From Leptobrachium leishanense (Eukaryota > Chordata > Amphibia > Anura > Megophryidae), in contig CM019063.1 in NCBI GenBank assembly GCA_009667805.1, forward strand, positions 349,498,862-349,562,861: a stretch of 64,000 bases of DNA, read 5' to 3'. The position numbers were made by a program, and so were the translations under genes. Below the pieces are notes generated by a model. That model ran no database searches, had not been told where the DNA came from, and saw nothing but the letters and a program-made list of their open reading frames with translations. Position 1 is the stretch's first letter; each line of letters opens with the position of its first letter. Positions 24,101 to 36,145 of this stretch are shown in pieces.

Positions 24101-24507
24101 CCCCCCTGACAGTTATCCCGAGTGTGTCTCGGGGTTAAATTTCACAGGTGAAGCGGTAGCCCCGAGACACACTCGGGCTGGATACATTACCTCTTCTTGA
24201 GCTCCCTCGCTGATCTCTGCAGTCTCCTCCGGCGATTGCAGCGTTTTACTTCCTGGATTCCTTCTCGCGAGGAGGGATCCAGGAAGTATGAGGTCACGAT
24301 CGGCGGAGGAGACAGCTGGGGACATCGAGGGAGGTCAGAGAGGTGATATATCCAGTGGCATCCTGGGTGTTGCTCGGGGTTACCGCTTCCAGCATAGGAA
24401 TTTAACCCCGAGCTACACTTGGGATGTCGAGGGGTGGGGTGGGGGCAAAACAGAAAAAAAATTGAGTGCTTTGGGACAAGAAAATTTTAAATAGACTGCC
24501 AGGGAGG
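24101..24507. mobile_element. piggyBac-type MITE, CCTCCCTGGCAG family
   Basis: TTAA at 24097-24100 and 24508-24511. The ends are 'CCCCCCTGACAG' and the inverse of 'CTGCCAGGGAGG'. Subterminal blocks 'CCGAGTGTGTCTCGGGG' and 'CCCCGAGACACACTCGGG' form a hairpin on the left, and a related pair sits on the right (24370-24430). The centre has a second GC-rich palindrome. It is non-coding. Confidence 0.85.
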
Positions 24508-24511
24508 TTAA

Positions 24512-26368
<1,857 letters not shown>

Positions 26369-27127
26369 ATAGGCGTACCTCCTGGTTGATTCACAGCTCC
26401 CATACATATAAATAACAATACCAAAAGAAGACATGTTATATGGATTTGCGACCCACTCATGCTTAGCAATGTCTCAGTATGCAATTGCAGTAGTAAAGCT
26501 TCCTGGTAAATCACATGACTGCCAGCTGCGTCCACCCACTGATCACGTGGGATCAGACCTCATTCATGCTGTGCTTTCTCGCCATCTGCTGTAATGAATT
26601 AGAATAGCATCAAGGCATTCTGTGCCTCAAGAATGCCATGTGTACAAAGCTAAAAGGTTGCTTTTGGAATACATCAATCACTGCATGTATTGCTCACTAA
26701 CACACGGTGTTTTGTTAAATAAAATATTATTATACCTGACTTCAGTTACCAGCAGCATTTTTCGGTCATTTTTAACTACAGTTAAAAAAAAAAAAAAAAA
26801 ACAATGTGAATACAGTGAATATTGCTGCACTTTTGGAGAAATTTAGCAAAGGGGAAAAGAAGGCAGTGAGTCTGGGGCACTTGCAGTGGCGTCACTAGGG
26901 TTAGTGTCACCCGGTGCGGTAACTTATGGTGTCACCCCCCCCCGAGTTTTACAGATTTTTTTTTAACTACTCTTACTCCTAAATAAGTACTCCCATATAA
27001 CACTGAATGCTCATACACACAGCACACATTACTGTGAGGTTTATTGCTGTGGAGCTCTCTCATATGCTCACACAAATTTTTGCCAACTGCCAGCAAGTAC
27101 GGTGCCTGTTCGAAGGCAGTGAAAGCA

Positions 27128-28410
27128 CACATGGATATATATTGCCCCCAGCAGCTCTGGATATATTGCCCCCAGCAGCTCACCCATGGATATATATTGC
27201 CCCCAGCTCCTATCATGGATATACTGCCCCAGCTCCTCTCATGGATATACTGCCCCAGCTCCTCTCATGGATTTTGCCCCAGCTCCTCTCATGGATTTTG
27301 CCCCAGCTCCTCTCATGGATATACTGCCCCAGCTCCTCTCATGGATATACTGCCCCAGCTCCTCTCATGGATATACTGCCCCAGCAGCTCATGGATACTG
27401 CCCCAGCAGCTCATGGATACTGCCCCAGCTCATGGATAATGGCCCCAGCTAATGGATATTGCCCCAGCTCATGGATATACTGCCCCAGCTCATGGATAAT
27501 GGCCCCAGCTAATGGATATTGCCCCAGCTCATGGATATACTGCCCCAGCACATGGATATACTGCCCTCAGCACATGGATATACTGCCCCAGCACATAGAT
27601 ATACTGCCCCAGCAGCCCGTGGATATTGCCCCAGCTCATGGATATACTGCACCATCAGCTCATGGATATTGCCCCAGCTCATGGATAATGCCCCAGCTCA
27701 TGGATAATGCCCCCAGCTCATGGATATGCCCCAGCATATGGATACTGCCCCAGCTCATGGATATTGCCCCAGCTCATGGATATACTGCCCCAGCTCATGG
27801 ATATACTGCCCCAGAAGCTCATGGATATTGCCCCAGCTCATGAATATGCCCCCAGCTCATGGATATACTGCCCCAGCTCATGGATATACTGCCCCAGCTC
27901 ATGGATATTGTCCCAGCTCATGGATAATGCCCCAGCTCATGGATATGCCCCAGCTCATGGATTTGCCCCAGCTCATGGATATGCCCCCAGCTCATGGATA
28001 TTGCCCCAGCTCATGGATATGCCCCCAGCTCATGGATAATGCCCCAGCTCATGGATAATGCCCCAGCTCATGGATATGCCCCAGCTCATGGATATTGCCA
28101 CAGCTCATGGATAATGCCCCAGCTCATGGATATGCCCCAGCTCATGGATATGCCCCCAGCTCATGGATATGCCCCAGCTCATGGATATGCCCCCAGCTCA
28201 TGGATATTGCCCCAGCTCATGGATACTGCCCCAGCACATGGATGTATGCCCCAGCAGATGGATGTACTGCCCCAGCAGCTCATGGATGTGCCCCAGCTCA
28301 TGGATATTGCCCCAGCTCATGGATAATGCACCAGCTCATGGATACTGCCCCAGCTCATGGATAGCCCCAGCCATGCCCCAGCAGCTCATAGATGTGCCCC
28401 AGCTCACCTC
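27128..28410. repeat. minisatellite, 'GCCCCAGCTCATGGATA' unit
   Basis: Some sixty imperfect units of 16-25 bp. Variants include CAGCAGCTC, CAGCTCCTCTC and GATATACT forms, clustered in local blocks, so the array grew in several steps. The core is the same as at 1-214 and 1372-1530, which belong to a different hAT family. All long open frames here come from the repeat. Confidence 0.95.
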
Positions 28411-28429
28411 CGCCGCGTGTTCGCTCCCT

Positions 28430-28562
28430 CTGAGCATCCGGCGGCATGCAGCTTGGGCGCTCGCCTGGGGGAGCCACGTGACCAGCCGCGATTGGCTGGT
28501 GACGTGTTTCCCCCAGGCGAGCGCCGAAGCTGCATGCTTCGGACGCTCGCAGGGAGCGAATA
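28430..28562. repeat. GC-rich palindrome
   Basis: The arms contain 'GCATGCAGCTTGGGCGCTCG' and its near-complement, around the centre 'CCAGCCGCGATTGGCTGG'. It could form a hairpin of about 60 bp per arm. It sits between the minisatellite and the right end of the hAT element, the same arrangement as the palindromes at 231-629. Confidence 0.75.
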
Positions 28563-28676
28563 CGCGGCGGAGGGTGAGACACCCGCCCTTAGGGTGACGG
28601 TGTCACCCAAAAGGCGGGTGTCACCTGGTGCGGGCTGCACCCCCCACCCCCATGTAGCGACGCCCCTGGGCACTTG

Positions 28677-29115
28677 AACTTTACAAACAAACTGATACGG
28701 AGATCAATAAGGTACAATAATATAACGATGAAGAAAAGTCTTCAGGTCTAGAAGCATCTGGCGAAGCTCCAAACTAAAAGATATGATTACAAAATGTCAT
28801 TGTTAAAAGTCTATGCTCTCTGGCATTGTAATACTTTAAAAAGGTACATGTGGGCATTGATTGGCATACCAGTTATACAATGGGAGCATGCTAGTGTTCT
28901 GTCCAAGTCTCTATGCTCAGAGCCAACCCGTTACCAAGTCCATTTTTTCCCAGAACCACTCGAGCAACAGGCATTCGGCTTCCAGACCACCTGAGTGGTA
29001 GCCCCAGGTATTGAACAGGTATATATCATTGTGGAGATTGTGTGGCATACCAGTACGTATTAAAAAATTCAAAGGAATTTACTGAAGGTTATAACTCCAA
29101 AACATTCAATGAAGA
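28677..29115. other. no gene seen
   Basis: No gene or bounded repeat recognised. Confidence 0.5.
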
Positions 29116-30055
29116 TGTAGCGCTCACTCCCGGGGAGTGAACCGCTGAATTAACCTCGGGTTAGTCTCACAGCACTAGGGAATAAATATACACCAGCACT
29201 GTTGTGGATTTTATAGATTATATTCTTTACTGATCCCAATAAAGCAGCATATATAATGTAGATACGGTATTTGAACGACAGGATTTCGTAATGCGGGAAA
29301 AACACGCGGCGGCAAAAGAAAAAGATTAACCCCCTCAGTTCTGGAGTGTAAGTCCCGTAAATGATAGCTCTAAATTGTGTATGTGTATGGTCTCAGGTAC
29401 CCGGGTACTGTATTCAACTGGCCAGTGAATGAAACAAACAAATCTTCGACTAGTCAAGTTGGGGCCCTGTGGATTTAAACAAATACTGCAGCGTGCGTTT
29501 CTTATTTTTGGAACTGCGGCCTGGGAGGCCTCTCACCCATCCGATAAGTAATCTGTTCAGGACCCGATCAAGGATTTCTCTCCGCTGTGTACTGGGACTC
29601 TGTACCACCAGATCCGCTCCCTGCTTGTCCGATCTCCACACTGCGTACAACGGTCTACCGCCTGCACTCCCAATGGATCATTGCGGTCTCCTTACTCGGG
29701 GTCCAGCCGGAACCAGATTATTACTCAGACCTCTCAGCGGCGCGTAGGTAGGTCTCTGCAAGGTCACCGTACCGATCTCCAGCACCAGCGAGGCAGCGCC
29801 TGCACTCCGGCCTGGTCACGATCCCTGGCAGTTTCACGTGCATCCTCCACCTTTCACTGCTTGGCTCACTCTGCCTCTCCTCTGCAGGAGGCTGCTGATG
29901 TCTCTCCTCTTCCTCCCACCCACTTCCTGTACTCATGCAAAGCACGATGGAAATTGTAGTTCCGTTTATGTCCAGCATAGTCCATTATACCTCTGTCTCT
30001 CCCTGGTGGCCATAATAAGTAAATGCAGCAAACACAATCTTTAAGCAGCGCTACA
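29116..30055. mobile_element. LTR-like element, copy 2 (complete, 940 bp)
   Basis: Starts 'TGTAGCGCTCACTCCC', ends 'AGCGCTACA', with AAGA on both sides. It matches the ends and internal blocks of 3266-6142, which carries a different 4-bp duplication. There is no coding capacity and no internal region, so it is probably a solo LTR of an unidentified retroelement with 4-bp target duplications. Confidence 0.7.
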
Positions 30056-30653
30056 AAGATATGTTTTTTACTTATAATTCAGCAGAACGAATTGTGTATC
30101 TCCTTACGTGCTTGTGTGGTCTCAATTACATTGGGAAGGCTGACACTTTCATCCCTACTATTCTAGAAACCCAGGATCATATGCAAGAAGTGAATGTCAC
30201 ATGCAGGATATGATTGAAGTCAGATAGCTTTAGCTCATCCCCTTTTGAAAGCACACAAAGCCCTTTGTATTTTCTTCACTTTATTGGGAAAGGAACAGCA
30301 AATAAAAAGTGTCTTGTAGGAAGAGAGGGCTTCTCAGGTGTACCTTTTTATGGGAGGACGGTATAAACAGGATGAAATCACCCAGTACAGACAGGTGCTT
30401 GCTGACTGCCTCTATGGTTAGACTGGGGAATTAGTAGCTTCAGCTTGCAGAAGCAGGAAATGGGGCTGGACCCAACTAACTATGAGACAGGAAGAGTGGA
30501 CTAATCCATTTTAAGCGAAAGCATAGGGGGAAAACAAATAAGGAATCTGGTTCTATTATACATACACTCAACTAAAGATATCCCTTACGCTAGACACTGA
30601 AACTCTGCGAAAGAAGCTAAGCATGAGATCACAAATTATGTAGCATTGACTTA
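30056..30653. other. no gene seen
   Basis: Nothing recognised in this stretch. Confidence 0.5.
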
Positions 30654-30855
30654 CAGGGTTATTCAAAGAGCGTGAAAAGCAGGAGAATGACTGGAGAATC
30701 ACTGGAGAACGAAAAATTCTAGGTCAAAATAGCCAAACCAGAAAAATTCTCCCTTTCATCTCACTTTCCAAATCGGCTATTTTGACCTAGAATTTTTCGT
30801 TCTCCAGTGATTCTCCAGTCATTCTCCTGCTTTTCACGCTCTTTGAATAACCCTG
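30654..30855. mobile_element. CAGGGTTATTC foldback MITE, short form
   Basis: 202 bp, almost entirely a palindrome. The arms run from 'CAGGGTTATTCAAAGAGCG' through 'GAGAATGACTGGAGAA' to 'TCTAGGTCAAAATAGCC', with a loop of about 35 nt. The flanks are TTA and TAA (two of three bases match). Sister copies are at 36456-36636 and 56343-56533. Confidence 0.85.
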
Positions 30856-31210
30856 TAAGTGTGATTTGGAAGCTGGTAAGTGTCACACCTATTGCCTTAA
30901 CTGTGGTTGCTGGGATTCCCCAAATACCAGATTCCCTTCCTGGCATAGGCGTGCATACGGGGTGTGCCGGGTGTGCCTGCGCACACCCTAATCGACCCGC
31001 CGCACACTCGGGGTCCTGGCTGGCCGCATCACATGGGTAGCAGCTGGGATCCATTACCTTTGCAGCCTATACATCTCAGGTGGTCCAGGTGGTTGTGGGG
31101 TCTGCAATGCGATCTGTACTTCTCACACAGACCGCAGATCACATCCCACACTGGACTCCAGGGCCAGCGATCTCGGATGACCTGTCACCTGACCGCTGTT
31201 GCTCATTGAC
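30856..31210. other. possible left end of another hAT element; no gene
   Basis: 'CATAGGCGTGCATACGGGG' followed by 'TGTGCCGGGTGTGCC' near 30943 has the look of a hAT terminus, but no right end was found. The rest is unassigned. Confidence 0.3.
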
Positions 31211-31470
31211 TGTGAGGGTGAGAGAAATTAAAAAGTGATCCTTCAATAAAACGTTTGCCTGGTGCAGCCTGTATAAATATCTGCCTATTCTGCCTCCCTG
31301 GCAAAGCTGTGAGGCATGGGCGCTTGAGACTAACTAAGTCTGTATTTGACCAGTACTCACACAATGGAAGTTCAGCAGACAGCGTCAACTCAGCAAAACT
31401 GACACGTAGAAAGATGAATCCAGTTGAAACCTTTAATGATCAGACTGACAATCTTTGTAATAGTGTACAG

Positions 31471-32821
31471 CAGGGGTCTCAAAGTACCGGCCCGCGGGCC
31501 AGACTGGTTACAAATGGCCAGCAGAATACAGGGATCAGCAAGGTGTACGTGAGGGACCCTTGCACGGTCTGCTGCTGCGGCTGTCTGTGCGGGCCGCAGT
31601 GAAATCCGGAAGGGAAGCGCAGAGCAGGCAGAAGAGCCACGCAGTGATTCGTGATGCTGCTCTGCTACAGGAGACACACATGCCCTGCGTGCTGGCTCCA
31701 CCCCCTTCCTACTGGCTCTCTGCACACAGAGGCCTCGGCAGGCAGCATGTGATGGGAAACCTGCGTGAGTAGAGTGATGTGGGGGGGGAGGAAAGGCTGA
31801 TTAGGAGTTTAGGATTTAGCAGAACACAGAGGAGAGAAAAAACAGAAAAAAGAGAAGGTGGAGACAGGGACTGGAGACAGAGACACACAAATCAGAGACA
31901 GAGGGAGAGTGACGGGGACTGGAGACAGAGAGAGAGTGACAGGGACTGGAGACAGACAGACTGGAGTCAGAGGGAGAGTGACAGGGACTGGAGACAGAGA
32001 CACACAAACTGGTGACAGGGACTGGAGACAGAGACACACAAACTGGTGACAGGGACTGGAGACAGAGGGAGAGTGACAGGGACTGGAGACAGAGACACAC
32101 AAACTGGTGACAGGGACTGGAGACAGACACACAAGCTGGAGACAGAGGGAGAGTGTCAGGGACTGGAGACAGAGAGAGTGTGACCGGGACTGGAGACAGA
32201 GACACACAAACTGGAGACAGAGGCACACAAACTGGTGACAGGGACTGGAGACAGAAACAAACTGGAGACAGAGGGAGAGTGACAGGGACTGGAGACAGAG
32301 ACACACAAACTGGAGACAGAGGGAGAGTGACAGGGACTGGAGACAGAGAGGGTGACAGGGACTGGAGACAGAAGCACACAAACTGGAGACAGGGATTGGA
32401 GACAGAGAGAGGGTGACAGGGACTGGAGATAGAGGCACACAAACTGGAGAGTGACAGGGACTGGAGACAGAGGGAGAGACACAAACTGATGGAGACAGAG
32501 TGTGACAGGGACTGATGGAGACACAGAGACATGGACTGATGGATGGAGACAGAGTGACAGATGAACAGAGGGAGAGACACAGAAGGACGGAGGGACAGGA
32601 GAATGGAGAGAAAGGGAAAAGGTCTGTTACAGAATAAAATAAAAAATTCACCAGAAGAGTACCAAAAATACAAGAAGATGTTCAGAAGTAAAAACACTTC
32701 GCCTTAAAAGAAAACAGTTTAATAAATAAAATAAAAACAAGTTTCAAATTTTGCATGCAGCCCCCATGGAAAATGAAAACTTGTCCAGTGGCCCTCAGGT
32801 AATTTGAGTTTGAGACCCCTG
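31471..32821. mobile_element. hAT element with internal GGAGACAG minisatellite
   Basis: The ends are 'CAGGGGTCTCAAAGT' and the inverse of 'AGTTTGAGACCCCTG'. A perfect 8-bp duplication GTGTACAG lies at 31463-31470 and 32822-32829. The middle is a tandem array and there is no transposase. It inserted into the BEL/Pao LTR. Confidence 0.95.
31855..32565. repeat. minisatellite, GACAGGGACTGGAGACAGAG type
   Basis: Interleaved units of about 14-36 bp built from 'GACAGGGACTGGAGACAGAG', 'ACACACAAACTGG' and 'GGGAGAGT'. It is purine-rich on the plus strand and free of stops in several frames, giving misleading Ser/Pro/Val/Leu-rich open frames on the minus strand. Confidence 0.9.
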
Positions 32822-33266
32822 GTGTACAGCAATGCAGTTGAAACTGCAGATGAGACTTCCATTCTGTCCAGCATAGAGCTAAAATGGCTGGTAGGTGACC
32901 AGGAACTACCCAGAACTAGACACTGAGCAAAGGGGTGGAAACTAGCTGGAAGCAGCAAGGATAAGGAAACCCAGCAGGGACAAAATAGTTATGAAATCAT
33001 AACTGTAAGCAGTAAAAGGCAGATTCAACACATAACATTAAAATATACAAATAAAACCTGAATCATGGGGCATGACACTCCCCGTCTGAAATATTTAGAT
33101 TTCAAAATAAACTAACACTATAACTTTAAATGTCCTCCTGGAAGTCCAATGCAGAGACCTGAAAAACAAAGGTAAAGCATTCAATAATACAAATTTACAC
33201 TTTATAGTCAGTAACTAAGTCAACAGTCTTGAAGGTAGGCCATAGTTACAGATGCGAGGAGAAAAT

Positions 33267-33418
33267 TTAACAAGTTAACCCATCTTTGTGCTGGGGAAGC
33301 TGCTCTAGGCCAAAACTTCCACCAACACAATTGTAATCCAACTGGCTGTTTGTGGAATGGCTTCTGCCGAGAGCAGAAACTCTTAGTATCAGTTCGGTGA
33401 TTGGACGTAAGAAACTAT
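33267..33418 (-). pseudogene. BEL/Pao pol C-terminus
   Basis: Reads DSFLRPITELILRVS, the motif that closes BEL/Pao integrases (LRPITKL-type). It belongs with the integrase tail at 34345-34430 and has been separated from it by the CAGGGTTATTC element at 33419-34342. A stop follows at 33267, and the polypurine tract and LTR come about 190 nt further on. Confidence 0.6.
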
Positions 33419-34342
33419 CAGGGTTATTCAAAGAGATTCGAAAAGTCACCGCACGTTCGGTGACTTTTCGTTCTCTTCAATTCGGTTCCTTTTGCCGATC
33501 CCATTTCGGTGACCCTGCGGTGTATTCAGCAAGCACCACAGGGTCCCCGAGTTGCAGGGAAAAGCTGCCGCAAACCCGACGAAAACGAACCGCAAAACCC
33601 AGCGAATGCACACCGAAAACCCTCAAAAACATCTGGATTAACCTGCCGAAAACCACGGAAAAACCGGAGCAGGAGCCAATCACACGCAGCGAAGCCGCCG
33701 GAAAAAGCTGAGAAAGCCGACACCGCAGACAGAGTGAAGTGCATAAATTAGGAAAACAGTTTGCATGAATGATTGAAAAGTGAAACACTGTTTGCAAAGA
33801 AACTACTGAGCGAAAATGTCTGAAATTTACATATGAGGTGCAGGAAATGATAATAAAGAGGGCTGTTACCGAAAAAATAAGTAAGCTTAACAAACAAAAA
33901 TCGGAGTTTTAAAAAAAAAAAAATTAAGAAAATTTTTTAAAATATCCTAAAAAATCTATAAATAAAGAGACTTTTTACTGCAGAATATTATAATAAATGG
34001 TTTATTAGATATTGAATTAAAACAGGAATATTTTTAACATTGAAGCCTATGGGATTCTCCTGAATAAATTTTCCGAATTAAACCACCGAATGGCAGGGCA
34101 TTTCGGGAACCTTTCACTGCTGGTTTTTGTTCTCTGAATAGCCGAAGCAGTGCTTCTCTATGGGGATTTCACTGCCCTCGAACAGGCACCGAACAGGCAC
34201 CGTATGTGCAGGCAAATTGCCAGGATTTAGCGAATTGCCTGCTCTCTGGATAGCCGAATGGCCAAGAAAGGTAACCGAACGCTGATTTTCAGCGTTCGGT
34301 TACCTTTTTTTCAAGCAATTCGGATCTCTTTGAATAACCCTG
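33419..34342. mobile_element. CAGGGTTATTC element, long form, copy 2
   Basis: 924 bp, from 'CAGGGTTATTCAAAGAG' to 'CTCTTTGAATAACCCTG'. The flanks are TAT and TAA (two of three match). The left subterminal hairpin (GAAAAGTCACCG / CGGTGACTTTTC) and the right one (GGTAACCGAACGCTGA and its inverse) are both intact. It lies inside the end of BEL/Pao pol. It provides the empty site for the hAT insertion in copy 1 and for the small MITE in the fragment at 36240-36795. Confidence 0.9.
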
Positions 34343-34344
34343 TA

Positions 34345-35497
34345 AGTGTAACATCTCCTTTAGTCTCCTTGACCTTTGCTCCTCGGATTCCTTCATCGTC
34401 ACTGGGCACAATCTGAGTGACAAGACCCATTGGCAGGAGTTGGCAATCCACAAACTTCTGATCGGCTTTGCGCTGTTGTGAGACTGTGTATTTTTCCTTC
34501 TCTGTTTCAAAGATCTCTCTTTCCTGGTGCTTGGGTTTGCGCAGCCTCTTCTTCTTGAAGTAAGCATCAGTCAGTGCTTTGGAACCTTGACACTTGAGAT
34601 ATTGACTTTTGTGGACGTGGCGATAACAAATTTCTGGTGAGCTCTACGCAGGGGCACCCGGTTGATAACCAGTGGTCCTGTTACCAGCAGAAGGCCAGAC
34701 TGGAGCTGCTTTAGAAAAACCACACACTTCCCCCTGTAGCGCCCATTGAGGAGTATAAGTACAGACCCAGGAGTGATGGAGGAGCGACGGTTGCGTTTGT
34801 GCTGGCTGAAAGGCTTCTTGCCATGGCTTAACAGCTTCCTTGGAACATCTTCAGTAGGATAATAGTGAGGCATTTTACGCAGTTTGACAACACGTGTACC
34901 GCCATTCTTATCCCCACCGACTGTCTTTGACACAGTAACTCTAGCCTTCTCTTTTTTCTTCCTTTCAATCTTAGTTTCTGGGGTTTTGTACTTGCACTTG
35001 TAGAGGGCTTTCCTGGCAGAAATGGAACATTTCCCGATTCCTCGGACCAGCACTGGATTCCGTCTGGCATGGGGCCAGTTCGTCTTCTTCACAGCCTCGA
35101 TTTTCTTCTTCGAGGTGCGCTTTAAAGAAGCAAATCGAGCAGCTGCTTGCTGTAGATTGTTAGGTAGCTTTTCTCTAGGCATACGAGAGGGTAAGGGTGC
35201 TACCCAGCTTTTGGCTTCATCCTGAGCAAATTCTTTATCCATCGTCTTGAGAAATCCCCTATCTTCTCTTGCCAGTGCTAGTTTGTTGTCATCATTGGTA
35301 GAATTGAACACTGTGGCTCCAAAAGTGTTATCCCAGGACTGAAAAGCATTTAATTTATCTTGGTCGTCATGCTGCCATTCGTTGCTGTTCAATTTCTCCT
35401 TCACTCTGTAATGGTGTGGGCACGGTTCAAGATAGGTGTTGAGACCATTTGGCAAGAAGTGTGTTTTGAAGGAAGCAATCTTGGTAGGCACCTTCAT
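34345..35497 (-). pseudogene. BEL/Pao pol / ribosomal protein L6 chimera
   Basis: One continuous frame from 35497 to 34571 starts as BEL/Pao pol ([10 protein letters not shown], then [18 protein letters not shown], then [21 protein letters not shown]). It turns into ribosomal protein L6 near 35110-35065. The L6 part includes [65 protein letters not shown] and [16 protein letters not shown] frameshift near 34575 puts the rest ([18 protein letters not shown], then [16 protein letters not shown]) in another frame. Instead of the normal L6 C-terminus (roughly the last 30 residues), it then runs into [17 protein letters not shown], a BEL/Pao integrase tail. L6 is intronless, lacks its first ~45 residues and its last ~30, and is bounded on both sides by the retroelement. 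Confidence 0.8.
34432..35065 (-). pseudogene. RPL6: RPL6 retrocopy fragment
   Basis: RPL6 is a component of the large ribosomal subunit. The fragment covers about 210 residues of the roughly 290-residue protein with no introns. It has one frameshift near 34575 and many substitutions, so it cannot make L6. Neither a poly(A) tail nor a 5' UTR is present. Standard processed pseudogenes made by LINEs usually end in poly(A). Here both ends join BEL/Pao pol sequence, which points to capture during retroelement reverse transcription. Family identity is strong; the mode of capture is inference. Confidence 0.88.
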
Positions 35498-35499
35498 TT

Positions 35500-36140
35500 A
35501 CCTTATACAAACATTGCCTATGATAACCCAACCTAGATCAAGGCTTGAGCGAATGGAGCATCATGAGGACCATTAATTTGTTGCCGTACCTTATGTACTC
35601 TGACGATATCTCTGCCCAGGAAAATTAGGATGTCTGCATTATTGTCAAGGGCTGGTATTTCGTTAGCTATAGCCTTCAGATGAGGATGGTGTAGGGATCT
35701 CTTGCTTGTTAGATGGGATCTGGTTGCACTCGACCAGTGTGGGTAATGGTAATTCCAGGTTGCCCCCCAAGAGAGGCTAATATGAATCCGCTGGCTCTTC
35801 TTCCAGAAACCTCTATAATTCCACTACATGTAACTAAAGTATTAGGGTAGGAATTTCTTTTTATGTTGAAAAGATCAAAGAGTTCCGTTCTTGCGAGTGA
35901 CCGATTGCTCTGATCGTCCAGGATGGCGTATACTTTAGCAGATTTTCCTGGGTCATCCTTGTGATATATGATAACTAAGCATATTTTAGCACAAGACTTG
36001 TCGCAAAGATCTTCACAGCATACTGCTGTACAAGAAGAGGACACTATGGTAACTTCCCGATCCGTAGTCTCCCCGCCGTGCATTAACACAGGAGGGGAGT
36101 CTGTTGACGTTGCAGGCATGTCCTGAGATGGATGTAGTGC
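35500..36140 (-). pseudogene. BEL/Pao aspartic protease region
   Basis: On the minus strand the sequence resumes after the hAT insertion with AQALHPSQDMPATS. It then continues with AKVYAILDDQSNRSLARTEL, a BEL/Pao protease where ILDDQSNRS stands at the active-site D-x-G/S-like position. VTCSGIIEVSGRRASGFIL follows. Toward 35500 the frame is lost, but VRQQINGPHD-like and WVIIGNVC-like peptides remain, typical of the segment between protease and RT. It is broken by frameshifts near 35710 and 35560 and by the hAT insertion upstream. Confidence 0.7.
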
Positions 36141-36145
36141 CTGCG

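Larger units (their letters stand above)
26884..28668. mobile_element. hAT element carrying a 1.3-kb minisatellite
   Basis: It begins 'CAGTGGCGTCACTAGGG' and ends 'AGCGACGCCCCTG', with a perfect 8-bp duplication GGCACTTG at 26876-26883 and 28669-28676. Subterminal 'GTGTCACCCGGTGCGG' on the left is mirrored on the right. From left to right inside: a block shared with 36690-36870 (about 27000-27125), a long minisatellite, a GC-rich palindrome (28430-28560), then the right terminus. It encodes no transposase. A relative without the minisatellite is at 36146-36985. Confidence 0.93.
31211..33077 (-). mobile_element. 3' LTR of the BEL/Pao element, split by a hAT element
   Basis: On the minus strand it starts 'TGTCATGCCCCATGATTC', right after the polypurine-like 'CAGACGGGGAG', and ends 'CACCCTCACA'. 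Without the hAT insertion (31471-32821 plus its duplication) it is about 508 bp. No second LTR is visible in the window because the 5' part of the element is missing beyond about 37540. The left boundary rests on the TG...CA rule and is less certain. Confidence 0.6.

Noticed and set aside
27128..28410. Array of short repeats considered as a CRISPR
   Set aside because: Units are directly tandem and vary in length, with no unique spacers. The context is eukaryotic transposon DNA.
27007..28597. Repetitive Pro/Ala/Tyr/Met-rich open frames resembling a structural protein
   Set aside because: They are pure translations of the CTCATGGATA minisatellite inside a hAT element with 8-bp target duplications. 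Frames shift constantly with unit length.
31809..32697. Long Ser/Pro/Val/Leu-rich minus-strand open frames that look like membrane or mucin-like proteins
   Set aside because: They come from the GGAGACAG minisatellite in the hAT element 31471-32821.
34432..35065. RPL6 considered as a functional host gene
   Set aside because: It has no introns, lacks both ends of the protein, has a frameshift near 34575, and is fused on both sides to BEL/Pao pol.
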